Assembly: GCF_010183535.1 (NCBI RefSeq) | Contig: NC_071333.1 | Span: forward strand, 18,164,587 to 18,228,586 | Source: Caenorhabditis remanei | Lineage: Eukaryota; Nematoda; Chromadorea; Rhabditida; Rhabditidae | Length of the DNA stretch: 64,000 nt | Direction of reading: 5' to 3' | In this document: positions 15,001 to 26,159 of the stretch, in pieces | Numbering within the stretch: position 1 is the first letter of the stretch | How the letters are laid out: every line of letters starts with the position of its first letter | Made by a program: the position numbers and the translations under genes | Notes under the pieces: model-generated | What the model was told of the DNA's origin: nothing | The model's database searches: none | The model's input: the letters and a program-made list of their open reading frames with translations, nothing else

Positions 15001-15602
15001 AATTCTCAGTTTTGCACTGAGTATCCACAAAAACGCGAATAACTTTTTTCACAGAACCGTTTTGCAAAATTGGAATACAGATTTGAAATCAGCGCAAAAT
15101 TTCGGTTCTAGTGATAACTATCTCGATCTGTAACTCCATCTCGACTCGGGATCCTTCCCTAGTCAGTACACCCAATACATTATAATAATTGAGATATAAA
15201 CACTGCCCTGTCTAAAATTCATATTTTCACATGTAGATTGGTTTAAAACACTTTGAATTCGCTGTTGCGAGGTTCTAATTTCATCTTCAAATTAATAGTA
15301 CATATGCTTCAAGAAAAACACTTTTTCTTACTTATTGTATACATTATTTTCGTAATTTTTACCTGCTACACAGATTTCTTAATTTATTGTTACAGATTGA
15401 GATCAATCAACTGAGAGCCACACTTGACGACGAAATCATCACCCATCTGGGAGCTTTCACCAAAGACGATGTTATCACTGAAAACCGTATTCGCCTTGGA
15501 ATTCATATTCATGAATCCAATGTCGCAATTGTTGATAGAAGAAAGAAGAAACCACTTCGTCTCCGAATCAAAGCTCTCTCGATTGAACAAGAAGAGGACT
15601 AA
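1..15602 (+). CDS. BLTP3/UHRF1BP1-like bridge-like lipid transfer protein, 3' part
   Basis: The gene enters from the left; its start is outside the window. Coding exons: 11-351, 739-1188, 1237-1459, 13199-13345, 13397-13581, 13627-13715, 13760-13919 and 15396-15602 (TAA). All junctions keep phase with GT..AG ends. The exon at 1459 ends in phase 1 and the exon at 13199 supplies the two missing bases (gac, Asp), so the intron between them is 11.7 kb and contains three minus-strand genes. The protein piece is about 560 residues with many beta-strand-like stretches, such as AVYFQLGPFTITFDERTTRW, and ends in a basic then acidic tail (KPLRLRIKALSIEQEED). These resemble remembered human BLTP3A/B segments (VPS13-like lipid-transfer rods at membrane contacts). 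From memory this is C. elegans C44H4.4. Family assignment is inference; a downstream gene starting at 13199 is a less likely alternative. Confidence 0.72.
1677..4034 (-). CDS. sym-1: SYM-1-like secreted extracellular leucine-rich-repeat protein
   Basis: Seven exons on the minus strand: 4034-3957, 3903-3763, 3713-3570, 3517-3236, 3180-2737, 2688-2026 and 1973-1677 (TAG), about 682 residues, all in phase. Residues 1-17 form a signal peptide (MLLRLFVAFLVLPACLA), followed by a short Cys-containing cap, then about 15 LRRs of LxxLxLxxNxL type to about residue 400, then a C-terminal cap with several Cys. From about 455 onward the chain is Thr/Glu/Lys-rich with a run of 13 Thr, mucin-like. No second hydrophobic segment is seen, so it should be secreted. 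SYM-1 is known as an apically secreted LRR protein that acts redundantly with MEC-8 in attaching muscle to cuticle and with LET-4 in epithelial matrix integrity. The identity comes from memory of the C44H4 gene order (C44H4.3). The gene is nested in the 1460-13198 intron. Confidence 0.85.
2344..2396 (-). repeat. Thr-codon microsatellite in sym-1
   Basis: A run of ACT/ACC codons encodes 13 consecutive Thr near residue 475 of the sym-1 product, opening the Thr/Glu-rich mucin-like tail. The tract is imperfect at the nucleotide level because Thr codons vary, which suggests the amino acids are selected rather than simple slippage alone. Confidence 0.85.
4035..5115. other. Intergenic: sym-1 upstream region
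   Basis: No coding exon recognised. The first 400 bp contain GC-rich and AGAAGATGAAGAGG-type purine tracts likely to include the sym-1 promoter. The stretch near 4560-4620 has short imperfect TGTTGTATA repeats. The let-4 3' end lies at the right edge. Confidence 0.6.
5032..5037 (-). terminator. Poly(A) signal of let-4
   Basis: TTTATT on the + strand (AATAAA on the minus strand) lies about 80 bp past the let-4 stop codon at 5116. Confidence 0.5.
5116..7917 (-). CDS. let-4: LET-4 (SYM-5)-like LRR transmembrane protein
   Basis: Nine exons: 7917-7552, 7505-7398, 7321-7195, 7135-6657, 6589-6203, 6155-5958, 5909-5614, 5554-5345 and 5290-5116 (TGA), about 781 residues, all in phase. A signal peptide (MRLLLCLLLFSWLIIIDAC) precedes a Cys cap (CPEVVTKICQCSEVHNG), LRRs to about residue 440 and a short Cys cap. 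A Pro/Gln/Ser-rich linker follows, then one transmembrane helix at about 698-720 (FICVGAAVLVLVVVIVSLCI) and a 60-residue Tyr-rich cytoplasmic tail. This is the architecture of C. elegans LET-4, which maintains epithelial junctions and apical matrix in the excretory duct and epidermis. It lies 1.1 kb upstream of sym-1 on the same strand with similar exon design, consistent with local duplication. Identity is by recall of C44H4.2. Confidence 0.83.
7918..9047. other. Intergenic: let-4 upstream region
   Basis: No gene seen. A direct duplication GTACCCCA-GTACCCCA occurs at 8932-8950. The open frames at 7924-8230 lack coding character and splice support. Probably the let-4 promoter on the left and the 3' flank of the third LRR gene on the right. 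Confidence 0.55.
9048..11437 (-). CDS. Third extracellular LRR transmembrane protein of the cluster
   Basis: Ten exons: 11437-11366, 11322-11176, 11113-10610, 10556-10388, 10339-10146, 10094-9938, 9885-9786, 9739-9497, 9415-9309 and 9283-9048, about 642 residues. A signal peptide (MRLLLFNLLLIGFAYS) and Cys cap lead into about 12 LRRs, then an LRRCT cap starting NPWRCDKDLLWLRKWL at about residue 416. A linker is followed by one transmembrane helix at about 566-586 (IVLIVFVSCIVLGYLMRFIF) and a 57-residue tail. All junctions are phase-consistent, but the exon ending at 10388 has GG where GT is expected (see findings), and the exon starting at 9415 uses an AAG acceptor. From memory this should be C44H4.1. 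Its function is unknown to me; a matrix or adhesion role is inferred from its neighbours. Confidence 0.75.
11438..12740. other. Intron DNA upstream of the third LRR gene
   Basis: No exon recognised between the minus-strand ATG at 11437 and the palindrome at 12741. It contains a short GA-repeat (12463-12478). Presumed promoter of the minus-strand LRR gene within the host intron. Confidence 0.55.
12741..13116. repeat. Palindromic element, family P copy 1
   Basis: Terminal inverted repeats start CAGTACCGTGCAAAAAGATA and pair with the right end (..TTTTTTGCACCGTACT). The arms continue through CAACTTTGACAATGT and ACACTCTCAAAACTGG, so nearly the whole 376 bp folds back. It has no coding capacity: a non-autonomous DNA transposon or MITE. 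It lies in the giant intron just before the exon at 13199. Confidence 0.85.
14051..14493. repeat. Palindromic element, family P copy 2
   Basis: Arms from ACAGTACCTTTCAATAGG to TTTTTGCACGGTACTGT fold back over 443 bp and share internal words with copy 1 (for example GAGAGTGTGTCAT, TTTTGCACTGAAATCGGTTG). It sits in the last intron (13920-15395) of the BLTP3-like gene. Confidence 0.85.
14592..15125. repeat. Second palindrome in the same intron, different family
   Basis: The left arm (GAACCGAAATTTTGCGCTGA, then CCAATCTGTATTCCAATTTT) is matched by the reverse complement at about 15050-15115 (AAAATTGGAATACAGATTTG, then CAGCGCAAAATTTCGGTTC). The inner arms (CAAGACTCCCAAAA) also pair. It spans about 530 bp, non-coding. 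Confidence 0.85.
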
Positions 15603-15810
15603 CTTCTCTCATTGTATTCTAATTATTATTTTTGTATTATCCTTCTTAAGTTCAAAATTCTTGCTTGTCTACTTTATATTCCGTGAATCCATTCTCTTTC
15701 CATGATTCAGTTGTGATCCAATTCTGTCAGTTGACACGTGACTATTACCTTTTTTGCCTTCGCCATCTTTCCTCCCACGCATACATAATCGCAAAACGCT
15801 AGTTGTGCTC

Positions 15811-15816
15811 AATAAA
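15811..15816 (+). terminator. Poly(A) signal of the BLTP3-like gene
   Basis: AATAAA lies 209 bp after the stop at 15602, in AT-rich DNA. It is the first canonical hexamer downstream on this strand. Confidence 0.5.
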
Positions 15817-16529
15817 CCACATAAAAATCATTATGCTGTCGCTGATCCCATTTTTCAAATATTTCAACAGCTGTAACCACTGACTAACAACACAATGGAA
15901 TTTGATCGACTTTGACTCATCGATGAACCTGATGTTTTCCGTGAATTTCTATGTCAAATGACGTGATGGACCGGTTGTGCCGTTTTGCAATTGTCATACC
16001 GTACAAAACATTAATCTGCATACCAAACTGGAAGCAAGTGGTATTCAATTCTGATCAAAGTTTGTATGTATCGGGCAGAGATGAGTCAGCAGATAATACT
16101 ATCCGCGTCATCGCCATATTTAGCAAAACATGAAAGTTACAAATATGTATAATTACTTACTTGAAATAAATTTCCGGAGTCCCCTTCTTTCAAGTTGCAA
16201 CCTCTTCTAAGATCAATCTCACAAATCTCAAGGAATACGTGTGTAATTCAATCCTCTAATACAGAATCTTTCTGGAATCCCGAAAAAAATTGGATCCAAT
16301 TTTTCAACAATCACTAGAACAGAAACATGATACCCCTGTTGACGTGAATCTTGGTTTCTGACGATGTTTGAATTTTGAGACCTTCTTGTGCGTACCTACG
16401 CATTGTCCTGAACATTGTGTAGGTGCCCCTGTATAATGGAAATATACAGAACCAGCCAAAAGTACAAAATGTTGCCAACTATAGTAATATTCTTGGAATG
16501 TTCGATATATAAAAAGTTTTTTTTTGGGA

Positions 16530-16617
16530 CTGTTAGTTTTACCATGACACACTCTCAAAGTTGGACATTTTCAAGTAAAAATAGCGAAATATGAAATATT
16601 TTTGGCAGGCACTGTAT
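16530..16617. repeat. Solo right end of family P element
   Basis: ACCATGACACACTCTCAAAGTTGGACATTTTCA-type sequence ending GGCAGGCACTGTA matches the right arm of family P copies. No matching left arm was found within 400 bp, so it is a truncated copy. Confidence 0.6.
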
Positions 16618-19600
16618 ACTGTATCCCACTGTTATGATGATCATAAGAAATAATACTGCAAAGCTGCATTTGAATCCCATAACTATTATTCGAATTACCA
16701 TATTTTGAATTATGTTTCCGTTTTGCCCCCGTGCCCCATTAAAAGTTTTCTTATTCCATTTTTATTCAAATGACATCAACCTGTGATTTCGATTTCTGAC
16801 ATCACTTAGAAATTGCATTAGTTACACATTAAAAATAGAAGATCAAATGCAATTCGATTCAATGTGTGAGTGTGTTTTAAGTTATGATGTTTCTAATTCT
16901 GGTAAGTGTTTTGTGTTTTCCGGTGCCGTTTTTGGTGTCCTTTGAAAATAAAAGCGTCCACTTGCAGTTCATTTCACGATGTTCATAGTTCAAAAATTAA
17001 GAGAAGAGAGAATCATCAACGAGGATTTTTGGTCGAAACCCGAAGAAAAAGAGGTCGTTTAGATGGCCGGTCATTGAACAACTGTTTCCGAAGTTCAAAA
17101 CAACTGCTCTTGAAGTTTTTCGTTTTTCGACGGAAACGATTCATCAAACAAATTGAAATGTAATGAAATAGAGTTTTGCATGAGTCAACTGATCGGAATG
17201 TTGTAAGGTGTTGTACATTATCAACCCCCGCGAAAAGAATAAATCATTGTGTGTGTTTTCTAGTACCGGAGGACAGGACTTTTGAACTCTCAACCTCACG
17301 GTCACACCCTGCCAGAATTTATTGCACATAGAACCTTTGCAACCACTCAAATATTTTATTCCTCTTAAAAGCCCCTGACATCAACTTCATCAACAACTTC
17401 AGCGCGTAGGAAGTTGGGAAGTACAAACATTTGAGACCAATGAGTTATGTTTTTTGCTTTTTTTTCCAGGAAACACTTCCGGTTCTCGGTTCAGCAGCAT
17501 ATGCTCGTTTGGAAAAAGCAAAAACATGCCTGCAACAAGAAATTGCAACATTCATCTTCCGCCTCTGAAAATAACTTTTGTTCTTCTGATTTTCTACTTC
17601 CTTGTGTATAGTTTAATGCTACGCGTGTGTCATGTCACTCAAACATTCTCCCGCAGACACATTAAATATAGTTCTCTTGCAAAAGCATAAAGTTCATCGC
17701 GAGCAAAGGTTGAAAAATGCGTTTTTCCTCGCGTCCTTTTGCAGAATAAGCGTGCTTTGTCTCGTATAGCAAGTGCTATTGAGAAATTGAGAAAGCAGTA
17801 ATTATCTTGCTCCTTCTCCCTGCTGAAGTATCAAAATATCAAAAACTGCTCATTAGTCCGCTATTAAATTATAATGAGTGGTTAGCTATTCTTACTAAAG
17901 ATCAAAACTGCAGAAATTCATACGTGCTTATTAGAAAAAAAATATTTACATTGGCTAACCCCTCATTATTGAACCTCTCAATTAGGGCCTCAAAGGGTGA
18001 ATTACTTTTCCAAGACAGAAAGGAAAGGAAGGATATTATTATAAACCTTGAAGATCATAAATTTAATCCCCAGAGCAAATCTTATTTGCCCTTGCACTAA
18101 AGATCCTTTAAAGTGATTCAAAGATTTGAATTTCAGGCATCATTCTTCTCGTAATCCATTGAATCGTTGGTCATTCATTGCAGCTTGAGACACTCCGCTC
18201 TTTACAAATGTATATAGTTGTTTCACTATGACAAAGATCATCCGGAAGCGTTTCACCCCGCCGACAATGTTTCGGAATCGGTCAATGACCACCTGCTTAC
18301 GCATTCAGTGAACTTGGAATGTTCAGTTCCATTTGAAAGAATGTGATCTTGGAAAACACTTGTTCCATTATACAACAACACAGGTCTTCGCGATGATTTT
18401 CCAGTTCTAATTATGTTTTTTTTGTTCTAATAATGGAGAACAACAACAATTTGTTACCAAATGATGAGAGAAGAACAGTTGTTCTATGATGACTGCAAAA
18501 AACAAAAAAACGTGTGCGAGAGGAATGTCCAAAGTTCAGATAGGAGCGAAGGTTAGGGGAGAAGTGTCCTCTCACCGGCTGGTAACAAAAAGAAGAGACA
18601 AAAACGCGTTGTTTGGTGTCAGGGATCAAGGAACAACTGTCTATAGGTCAAAAACTATTAATTCTATCTTTTTTAGGAATCCCGGATGCTGTCTCCTAAT
18701 GACATTCCTTGTGAAGGCTTTATAAGATGTTATCATGGTTTGATGTGTGATGCAATTTTATTTATTAATTTCCATTTTTCATACCCAGCAAAATACTACA
18801 GTAATACTCACGAACAAACATCTGACTGGTTTGATTATTAACCTCTGATAAGAACACGTATGATACCAAATACCAAAATAGAAATAATGACGAGTCTGCA
18901 AAAAAGCAAAAAATCCATTGTTCATAATTCAAAATCTTCAGATAAAAATCTTCATTCATTATTTCATCATTTCAAAGGAATCAGTTGGTCAGGAACAACT
19001 GTTCACACAATCAGCAGCCGCTTGTTGTCGTATCGCCTGCAAAAAAGATCAACTTCGAAACTGTCAAAACTGGTTTTGGTGTCCCCCCTTAACTGGAGCT
19101 CGTTTTATAATCTTTGAGGCCAACACTATAATTATATCCTTATCTCCGCAGATCAGAGAATAAATTCCTATCTGATTCTTGTCCGCTAGCCGTGTACATC
19201 TGTGGGTGTCACTGGTCTCCAAAAAATTTTATTTTATTTGAATCCTACGTCCCTCGAATGGAAAAGTCATGATGGTGACTATCAAACTATGAAACGTTGA
19301 AATGTTCAAAGTTTAGGCGTTGTTTGACGTTGAACATTGATTGGCAGCCCGAATTATGCATAGCGAATTTTTATGAAACGGGTATAACACACAAGTGAAA
19401 CAAACCGGTTTTCTGAATGTTGATCCATTGAGAGATGCGAGATATTCTTCTACACAAACTACAGGGCAAGGACAGTCTAGGCGATACGGACACATTTGAT
19501 GACTTTCAATTTTTTTAAATAATATCAAAAGATCAAGAAACGTTTAGGTTTGCAAAGACGCTCAATTTCTCCCTTCATCAATTTCTCAATTTCAACTTTT

Positions 19601-20283
19601 GATTCCTAATGGTCAAATAGCGTCATTTCCACTTTCCCTCGCCGAATCTATTCCTGGATGAAAGGAGAAAATAAAAACCTTGTGATCCACGAAATTGGTT
19701 CTCAGAAGAAATGGGTTCTGCAATATAGTCGTAAACACAGTAGACTTGTTGCCCGTGCCCATGTTCAAAAATCAAAAAGTAGTTGATCTTTTATTGGTGT
19801 CAGTTGAAGTGTGGTGATCAACGAAACAGGTGACAGGATGTTGGAAACTTGTAAAAAATAATTGTGTGTTGCTCATTGGATATTTCATTTAGTTCATGTT
19901 TCTCAAAACAAACATGGTTAGAACTCGAAAAACATTCAATTAAGGGTTTGTTCAGAACTTGTTCTCTAGTTCTTAATGTTCACCAGATCTTTAGTTTCTT
20001 CCTCTTGACCGACATTACATGTGACATTAAATATCCGAGTTGTGTACAGCTTAAAGGAGCAAAAAAACTTGTTACTATTTCTGGGGGAGCCCCTTGTGAT
20101 ACACACACCACGAAATAGTTGTTCTCTTTGATTTCTCTGCTAGCAGTTGGTGTGTTCTGGTCACGCACACGCGTCGCAGAGTGCTAGAGAAGACCAAAGA
20201 ACAGGGAGAGAGCGAGTGAAGCGTAGAAAAACCGGGGAGAAAAAAGAGATCTTGGATAGAATAGTAGTTGGGACGGACGGAAA

Positions 20284-20295
20284 GGGGGGGGGGGG
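20284..20295 (+). repeat. Uninterrupted run of 12 G
   Basis: A poly-G tract lies downstream of the nuclear-receptor gene, in a locally GC-rich patch. Such tracts in nematodes can form G-quadruplexes and depend on the DOG-1/FANCJ helicase for stability. Confidence 0.9.
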
Positions 20296-20981
20296 CCTAC
20301 TCCTTTTTGCCTCTTTTCGCTGAGGAGACCAAAGAGCGGCGTGTTGTATAAGTTTTGTGCAAAGCAGTAGCCGACCACTTGCACTCTTATTCATTGGTCT
20401 CTATGATGCTGGGCCTACGTGCATGTCTTCACATCTCTTCCTGCAGCATTAACGAAACGCAATCTTTGAAGGGAAGCAGGAATAAAAAATAGTGAGAGAG
20501 AGAGAGAGAAAACGGCATAAACTACTTCCGGTCTAACTTGAGGAAGAAACTGACGTGCATAGTACTAAAGTTATTGACATTTGATGGAAAATAGTGTTGT
20601 GATGCTATTTCTGAATCTGAATCAACTCTTGTTAGACGTGATGTATTTATTATTAAACATTTCAGAGGCAAAATTATACATAATAAAATTCTTGAGGTAA
20701 TAACAGCTTGGCAACTCTGAAAAAAAAAACACGAGACCGAGTGGAGAAGACAGAAGAATTGAAATAAGAGAGGAGGACATGAGAGAGATAGTTTGTGGAG
20801 ATTTTGGTATTAATTAATTAATATAATTAATCAATGTGTAGAAAGAGTTGTAACCCGTAATTATATGAAACACTGACAGTATTGAAATGACATATGACAA
20901 CGGTTGGTTTTAAACTAGACGAATGGCGTATAATTAAAGTATGAACATGAGAAAATTAGGAAATATTAACACAACCACCGC

Positions 20982-23561
20982 TTAAAAGTGGTCTAAATAT
21001 AGAAGCTCGTCAAGCACAAAATCGAGATCATAAGTGACATCTCTACTCAACTGGACGAAGGAAGAGATTGTGTAGGCGACCCTCTGCAAAAAAAATGATG
21101 AAATTTCGAACTTTTGATTCTAATGCGTTACCGTTGCCGTGGCAATGAGGAGGAGTAGTTGTGCGAAGCGGGATGTGGCCTCAGTGGTGCCAGAGTTGGC
21201 AACCAAATGAGAGAAGAGTGCATTCTGCACTGATTCTCTTGCGACACTGAGAAGATCACAGGATTGTTGTGTTAATCCTCTCACATTCGGATCCAATAGC
21301 ATAATCGCTTTCAGTGCAACCATTTCAATCTTTGTGACTTGTAACTTCCTCAGCTGGTGGAGAATGAGATCAGTCATGTTGCGACGAACGATGCTGAAAA
21401 AAGCAAACAATAACTTTTGAAAGTTTGAAGTGTGTCTTCTATACTTTTTTTTCTTTACTTTTCCCATGATTGGTCTTTGAAGTGAACCAAACCACAAGAC
21501 ACTTTTCTCTCTCAGTTTAGCAATGATCAAAGTTCAAGAGATCAACATCGGCCCAAATGAAGTCGACGCGGCGGTGCGCACTTTACTTTCCGCTCGTCAC
21601 TCTTTAAAAGACGCACTATTTTTGCGTCCCGAAATTTTCTCGTCTTTCCAAACACCGAGTGGTGTCATTTTCAAAGCGGGAAGCAAAGGAACTGGCGCTG
21701 CGTCTCTAGGCTTCGTACGGTCTCTACACTTCCCGACTTGTGCTTTCCACCCCGTATGTAAATGTGTATTCTCATTGATCTCACAAACATCAAAGAGCAT
21801 TTTATTTTTGTTGCGAGAGCCGAGGAGGGAGGCGCAATAAAAACCCTACGTGTGATGTGATAGGCGGCGGAAGGCGAAAAATCAGAAAAGCGGAGAGCAA
21901 AAAACATAATATGAGTTGTTTGTTTTTTTGTGTGGCTGGCCAGGCTTGTGATCTGTGTACATGTACGCTCACATTCAAATTTGGTAACGTATCATCTCAT
22001 GAATCATGGGACCACATGAAAGGGTCGTTGATGTTCTCAGAAAAGAGCATGACAGATGAGATATCAAAAGATGAAGAGAAAAAGAAAGAGAGAAACTGAT
22101 CTGCGATCGAATCTTTTTTTATCCCACCCCCACTTTACAATAGTGTTTTCCCAAGACGATTTCTATCATCTCATGAAAATGTTGTAAGCTGTTTGACAAA
22201 AGAGCGAAAAGAGAGCAGACAGGCCATTGACAAACAATGATCAGTGGCAATAGAAATGACGAGCGTGACGAGAGCGATCGCAATGGTGGGATGAGTTCAA
22301 TGATCAACACTGCACTTACTTGGCTTTGTTTTCCAACATGTGGTGTTTCTTCATATCCGAGTCTTTGGTAAATAGCAGCTGACCGGCGGGTAGTTTGTGT
22401 CCTGATGGTAGGTAGATACTGTCATGATCTGGTGCACCGTTCGACACCGATTGGTGACCACAGAACAGAACAGAGAATGGACCGACTACGCTTCTAGCAA
22501 TGATCAGCTGAAAATTTAGAGGATTAGGTTTCAGTTTTGAACTTGCAACTTTGTACCTTCTCCATCGGGTGCAAGTCAGCGATTGGTCGTAGTGTATTGA
22601 TGTAGTCAAAAGTGAAAACGATCATTCGACGAAGGTTGTGTGCTACACAATCTGCATCGGCATCTCCTTTGACACCATTAAAAATCATCTGAAGCAATAA
22701 TGATCAGTTTCAAATTACACCGTTTCTCCATCAAACTCACCACATCTCGAGGAGCAATGATCGCCGGCTGTGTAATGGCTTCATCCATACGCGGAAACAT
22801 TTGTTGGGGTGATATTACATTGTCTTGGAGGGTTACTACAATATTCTCAATTTCAGACAAGGTGTGAAGCACATTCTCATCAATTATGCTGGGCCTCAGA
22901 TCCATCGGTGCGGAATCTGATCTAGAGGATGGTGACGAAGAATCATCATCAGTTTCATCTTTGAATTTTCCTGTTAGACAGGGTAGATCTCCTAGTAAAG
23001 AGGAAACAGAGACTTTCTTTATAGATCCTTCTGTATTCCTTCTAGGGTTCTTTTGTCTTCCTGTCTTGTCCCTATCAGGACGGATTGCGTCGGGCTCCAT
23101 CCCTACTTCTAGGCATTTTTGGAACCGACATGATCTACATACATTTCTTCCAGCTGAAATACAACAACATGAATAAAAAGATCACAGGGTTACTGTAGCT
23201 CTTACCTTTGTCTATCCGACACTTCTTATTATATCTACATACATAATTCTTTCCAGCTCTTACTGTCCTTCTAAAAAATCCTTTACATCCAAAACAAGCA
23301 ACGACTCCGTAATGTCTTCCGGAGGCTTCATCACAACATACAGTACTGAAATAACACAAAAATAGAATGCAAAACGTCATATGATTTTTTGACTTACCAT
23401 ATCGTTGATTCTTCACCTTCACTTAACATGTCTCCGGAAGACGGTGAGTACTCTCCGAATTCCGGCTTTAACAGGGTTTCCATGGAAAATGTCTGGCCGG
23501 GAGAACCGCATTGTAAGAGTGCAGCAGCAAATGAAAACGGGGATTGGGTTTCAGCAGTCAT
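20982..23561 (-). CDS. Nuclear hormone receptor, HNF4-derived nematode (supplementary) group
   Basis: Seven exons: 23561-23398, 23345-23206, 23153-22741, 22688-22557, 22507-22320, 21393-21132 and 21083-20982 (TAA), 466 residues, all in phase. The DNA-binding domain spans about 55-120 with the full set of eight zinc Cys: C55, C58, C72, C75, C91, C97, C107 and C110. The P-box region reads [11 protein letters not shown]. It is followed by a basic extension ([18 protein letters not shown]) typical of HNF4-like receptors. A Ser/Asp-rich hinge leads to a ligand-binding domain from about 200, ending in an AF-2-like acidic/hydrophobic helix ([10 protein letters not shown]). The intron at 21394-22319 (926 bp) is the largest. 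It should be a nuclear transcription factor; the specific nhr number cannot be given. An alternative upstream first exon is possible because 2.6 kb of gene-free DNA lies 5' of it. Confidence 0.88.
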
Positions 23562-26159
23562 AGCTGGAAATATAGAGAATAATTACAAATGTCAAAGGTC
23601 TCAAGCAACAATGAAAGGAAGTACACGTAAGGAAGTGGTCATATCATTTATTCAGAGAGAATGGGCGGTAGTGAACAAGTGCAACAATCGAGAGTGAAAT
23701 GATTATCAATTACTTATCAGATGGGTCTCGGGGGACGGTCGAAAATCAGAATCATAGTCACAGGCACCCCGCGCCGGGCGTACTATCACAGAAACCAGAA
23801 AACCGAACTGATTTTGATTTCACAATGAAAATGGAATGTATGACTGTGCTGACTGATTGACTACATGACTACGATCAATGAACAGTTGATCTTGGCGCGA
23901 AACGAAGACGCCTAAGACAATTCAGATGACAGGCCATCAAATCGTACAGTGCGAATAAAGACAGAAGGCCGGTAGACGATGAGTAAGATCTTTGGTCAGT
24001 CAAAGATGCGCAACAGTTGATAATAGCAAACCGGGTGAGACTGTACTCTCAAGTTGAAGAGATCAATTCTAAACGGATAGTAATAGTGATAGGTTCTTAT
24101 CAGTTTAATGCAATTGAACTATTAAAACAATGCCCCTTTACAAGAAATGATAGAGGCGGGGCTTAGGTTGTCTAGCATAATATACAGTCATGTAGTGCAA
24201 TGATATGATGAAATGGAATGAGAGTATAATGCTGTTTTAAACATCCGACTGAATTGGACTGAATGAGCAAAGGACGGCTGGGGAGGGACGAGGGGGGTGT
24301 GGTTTGTGCGACGGACCCATAGGCGGAGAATATTTTAAAGGGTTAGAAGAGAGGAAAGAGTAGAAGCTTTTTCTCCATCTTCTCCAGAGATAAAAGCGGG
24401 GTACGATGGAAGAGAAAGGAGAAGAAGACCAATTGTAAAAAGACTGGGAAAACGAAGGAAAGGGAGGTCTCTTCCAAGCGAGCGGTTAATGTTCAGAGAT
24501 CAATAGAACACAAAGTGGGCGGGCCGCAACACACATATACACAGTCAGTTGTCTATGAAGCTAGTATATTGCGCAGATTTCGCAATGGTCGGTTAGGGGA
24601 GCGAAGGCTGATCGTTGAAGTGAGCTCACCGATCATCGGAATGAAAAAACTACTAGAGAATGCGGCCAGCGAAAAACTGAAGGGAAGGGGGGACCCCACG
24701 AATAAAGATGAAACATTATTTCAAGAAAAACCCCCTCTCCTCGCACCGCCCCAATCTTTGATCAACGTCGGGTTCGATTCCTGTTTCTAAAGTATCAGAG
24801 GTCACATTTAATTGATAGAAAGGCGCACCGGGCAAAACTTGATTGTGTCAATCCTGACGAACCAACAACATAATACCCCGGCGTTTTGCAGTTGTTGGTT
24901 GGAGGTAGAAATAGAAAGAACATGGATCATAGAACATCAAGTATGATGAAAGAAAAACCTCCAAGTGGTAAATAATAAAGTACAGTAGGAATGTGATGTT
25001 TTTTAAGTTGAGTCTTCAGTTCGAAGAGTACAGCACGTAGGACATGCGATCAGCTTGAGAAGCTGATTTATAGAATCAATGGAGCAAGAGCTTACTTAAT
25101 TGCAATCGTTAAAAAAATTGCAAAAAATTTTCCCTAATTTAGAAGGCTTTGTCATCTAAATGCTACTAAAGAATAAGCATCGGAAAGTACAAAAAACCAA
25201 ATCAATCCTCTTTATTATAAATAGTGCTAAAAGAAGAAAGGAAAACGCACCACACCTACTGACTCGTCGGCACAGACCAAAAATGATCAAAACTGTTTCA
25301 ATCGACTTTTAAAAACGTGTTCTGTGCGAATGAATTTGCGCCACCGATATTTGATCAGCATTTGATCAGACCAATTCGGAAATAATGAACAAAAACTGTT
25401 TTGTGAACTCAAAAAAATCAAATCTGTGATGATGTTTATACCGTTTTTAACAAAAGTTTGCTTAAGTGACGAATTGAACAAATAGTCATCGAAGAGTGGA
25501 ACTTTCAATAAAAGACCTCCAAATAGTGACAAACTGTGATAAATGTGTATGTGGTTGTGTGGGAAGTTCGTTGAAGTCAGCTGTCACAAAAAATATGACG
25601 ATACTTCCGGTTTGCGAACAATCAGGAGGTCTTTTGAGAAAGTGCGCACCTTTGTTTGAGGAGCTGAAGACTGAAAACTGAAAACAATCAAAAGGTCAAA
25701 AACTTTCATAACACCCATCGACGCCGATCGAAAATTGTTGTTTCTTGTCTTAAAAATTGGAAAAACATATTGTCGCCGCACGATTTCTGATTTTCGATAC
25801 AGTTCTATACCAAGATCATTCAGTGTCATGATGTTGTTGATCATGTGAAAGATCAGTTCCCATCAGTCTACACGGATATTCCATGGAAAAAGTCAGTTTC
25901 AAGATTGACAAAACAAGATAAACTGGATAAAGCTTTGGGTTTCTGGATTTTGTCCGTCTTCTCTTAATTTTTTGATTCCATCTAATAGAAATTGACTGAT
26001 TGCTTCAATCTTCACTCGCTGACTTCCATGGGTTAATGATACAATCAATTACAGGCTGTATCATAAATCACCCAACCAAGAATGTATCACCAGGGTACTG
26101 TAGCTTGGACTTTATATTATAAAAAACTTTATACAAACATAAGATACAGTACTTGTGCT
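23562..26159. other. Intergenic: nuclear-receptor upstream region
   Basis: 2.6 kb with no recognised exon. It is relatively GC-rich between 24240 and 24800 (GGGGAGGGACGAGG, GGGAAGGGGGGACCC). Likely the receptor promoter, possibly with an unseen 5' exon, and the ZP-gene 3' flank. Confidence 0.5.

Larger units (their letters stand above)
15603..20981. other. Intergenic, 5.4 kb
   Basis: Between the convergent ends of the BLTP3-like gene and the nuclear receptor I see no spliced gene model. It holds the poly(A) signal at 15811, the solo element end at 16530, a G12 tract at 20284 and AG-rich tracts near 20495 and 20720. Some conserved-looking pyrimidine stretches (17000-17700) could hide non-coding RNAs that cannot be judged by eye. 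Confidence 0.5.

Noticed and set aside
24758..24785. B-box-like GGGTTCGATTCC suggesting a tRNA
   Set aside because: No A-box or foldable tRNA body on either side.
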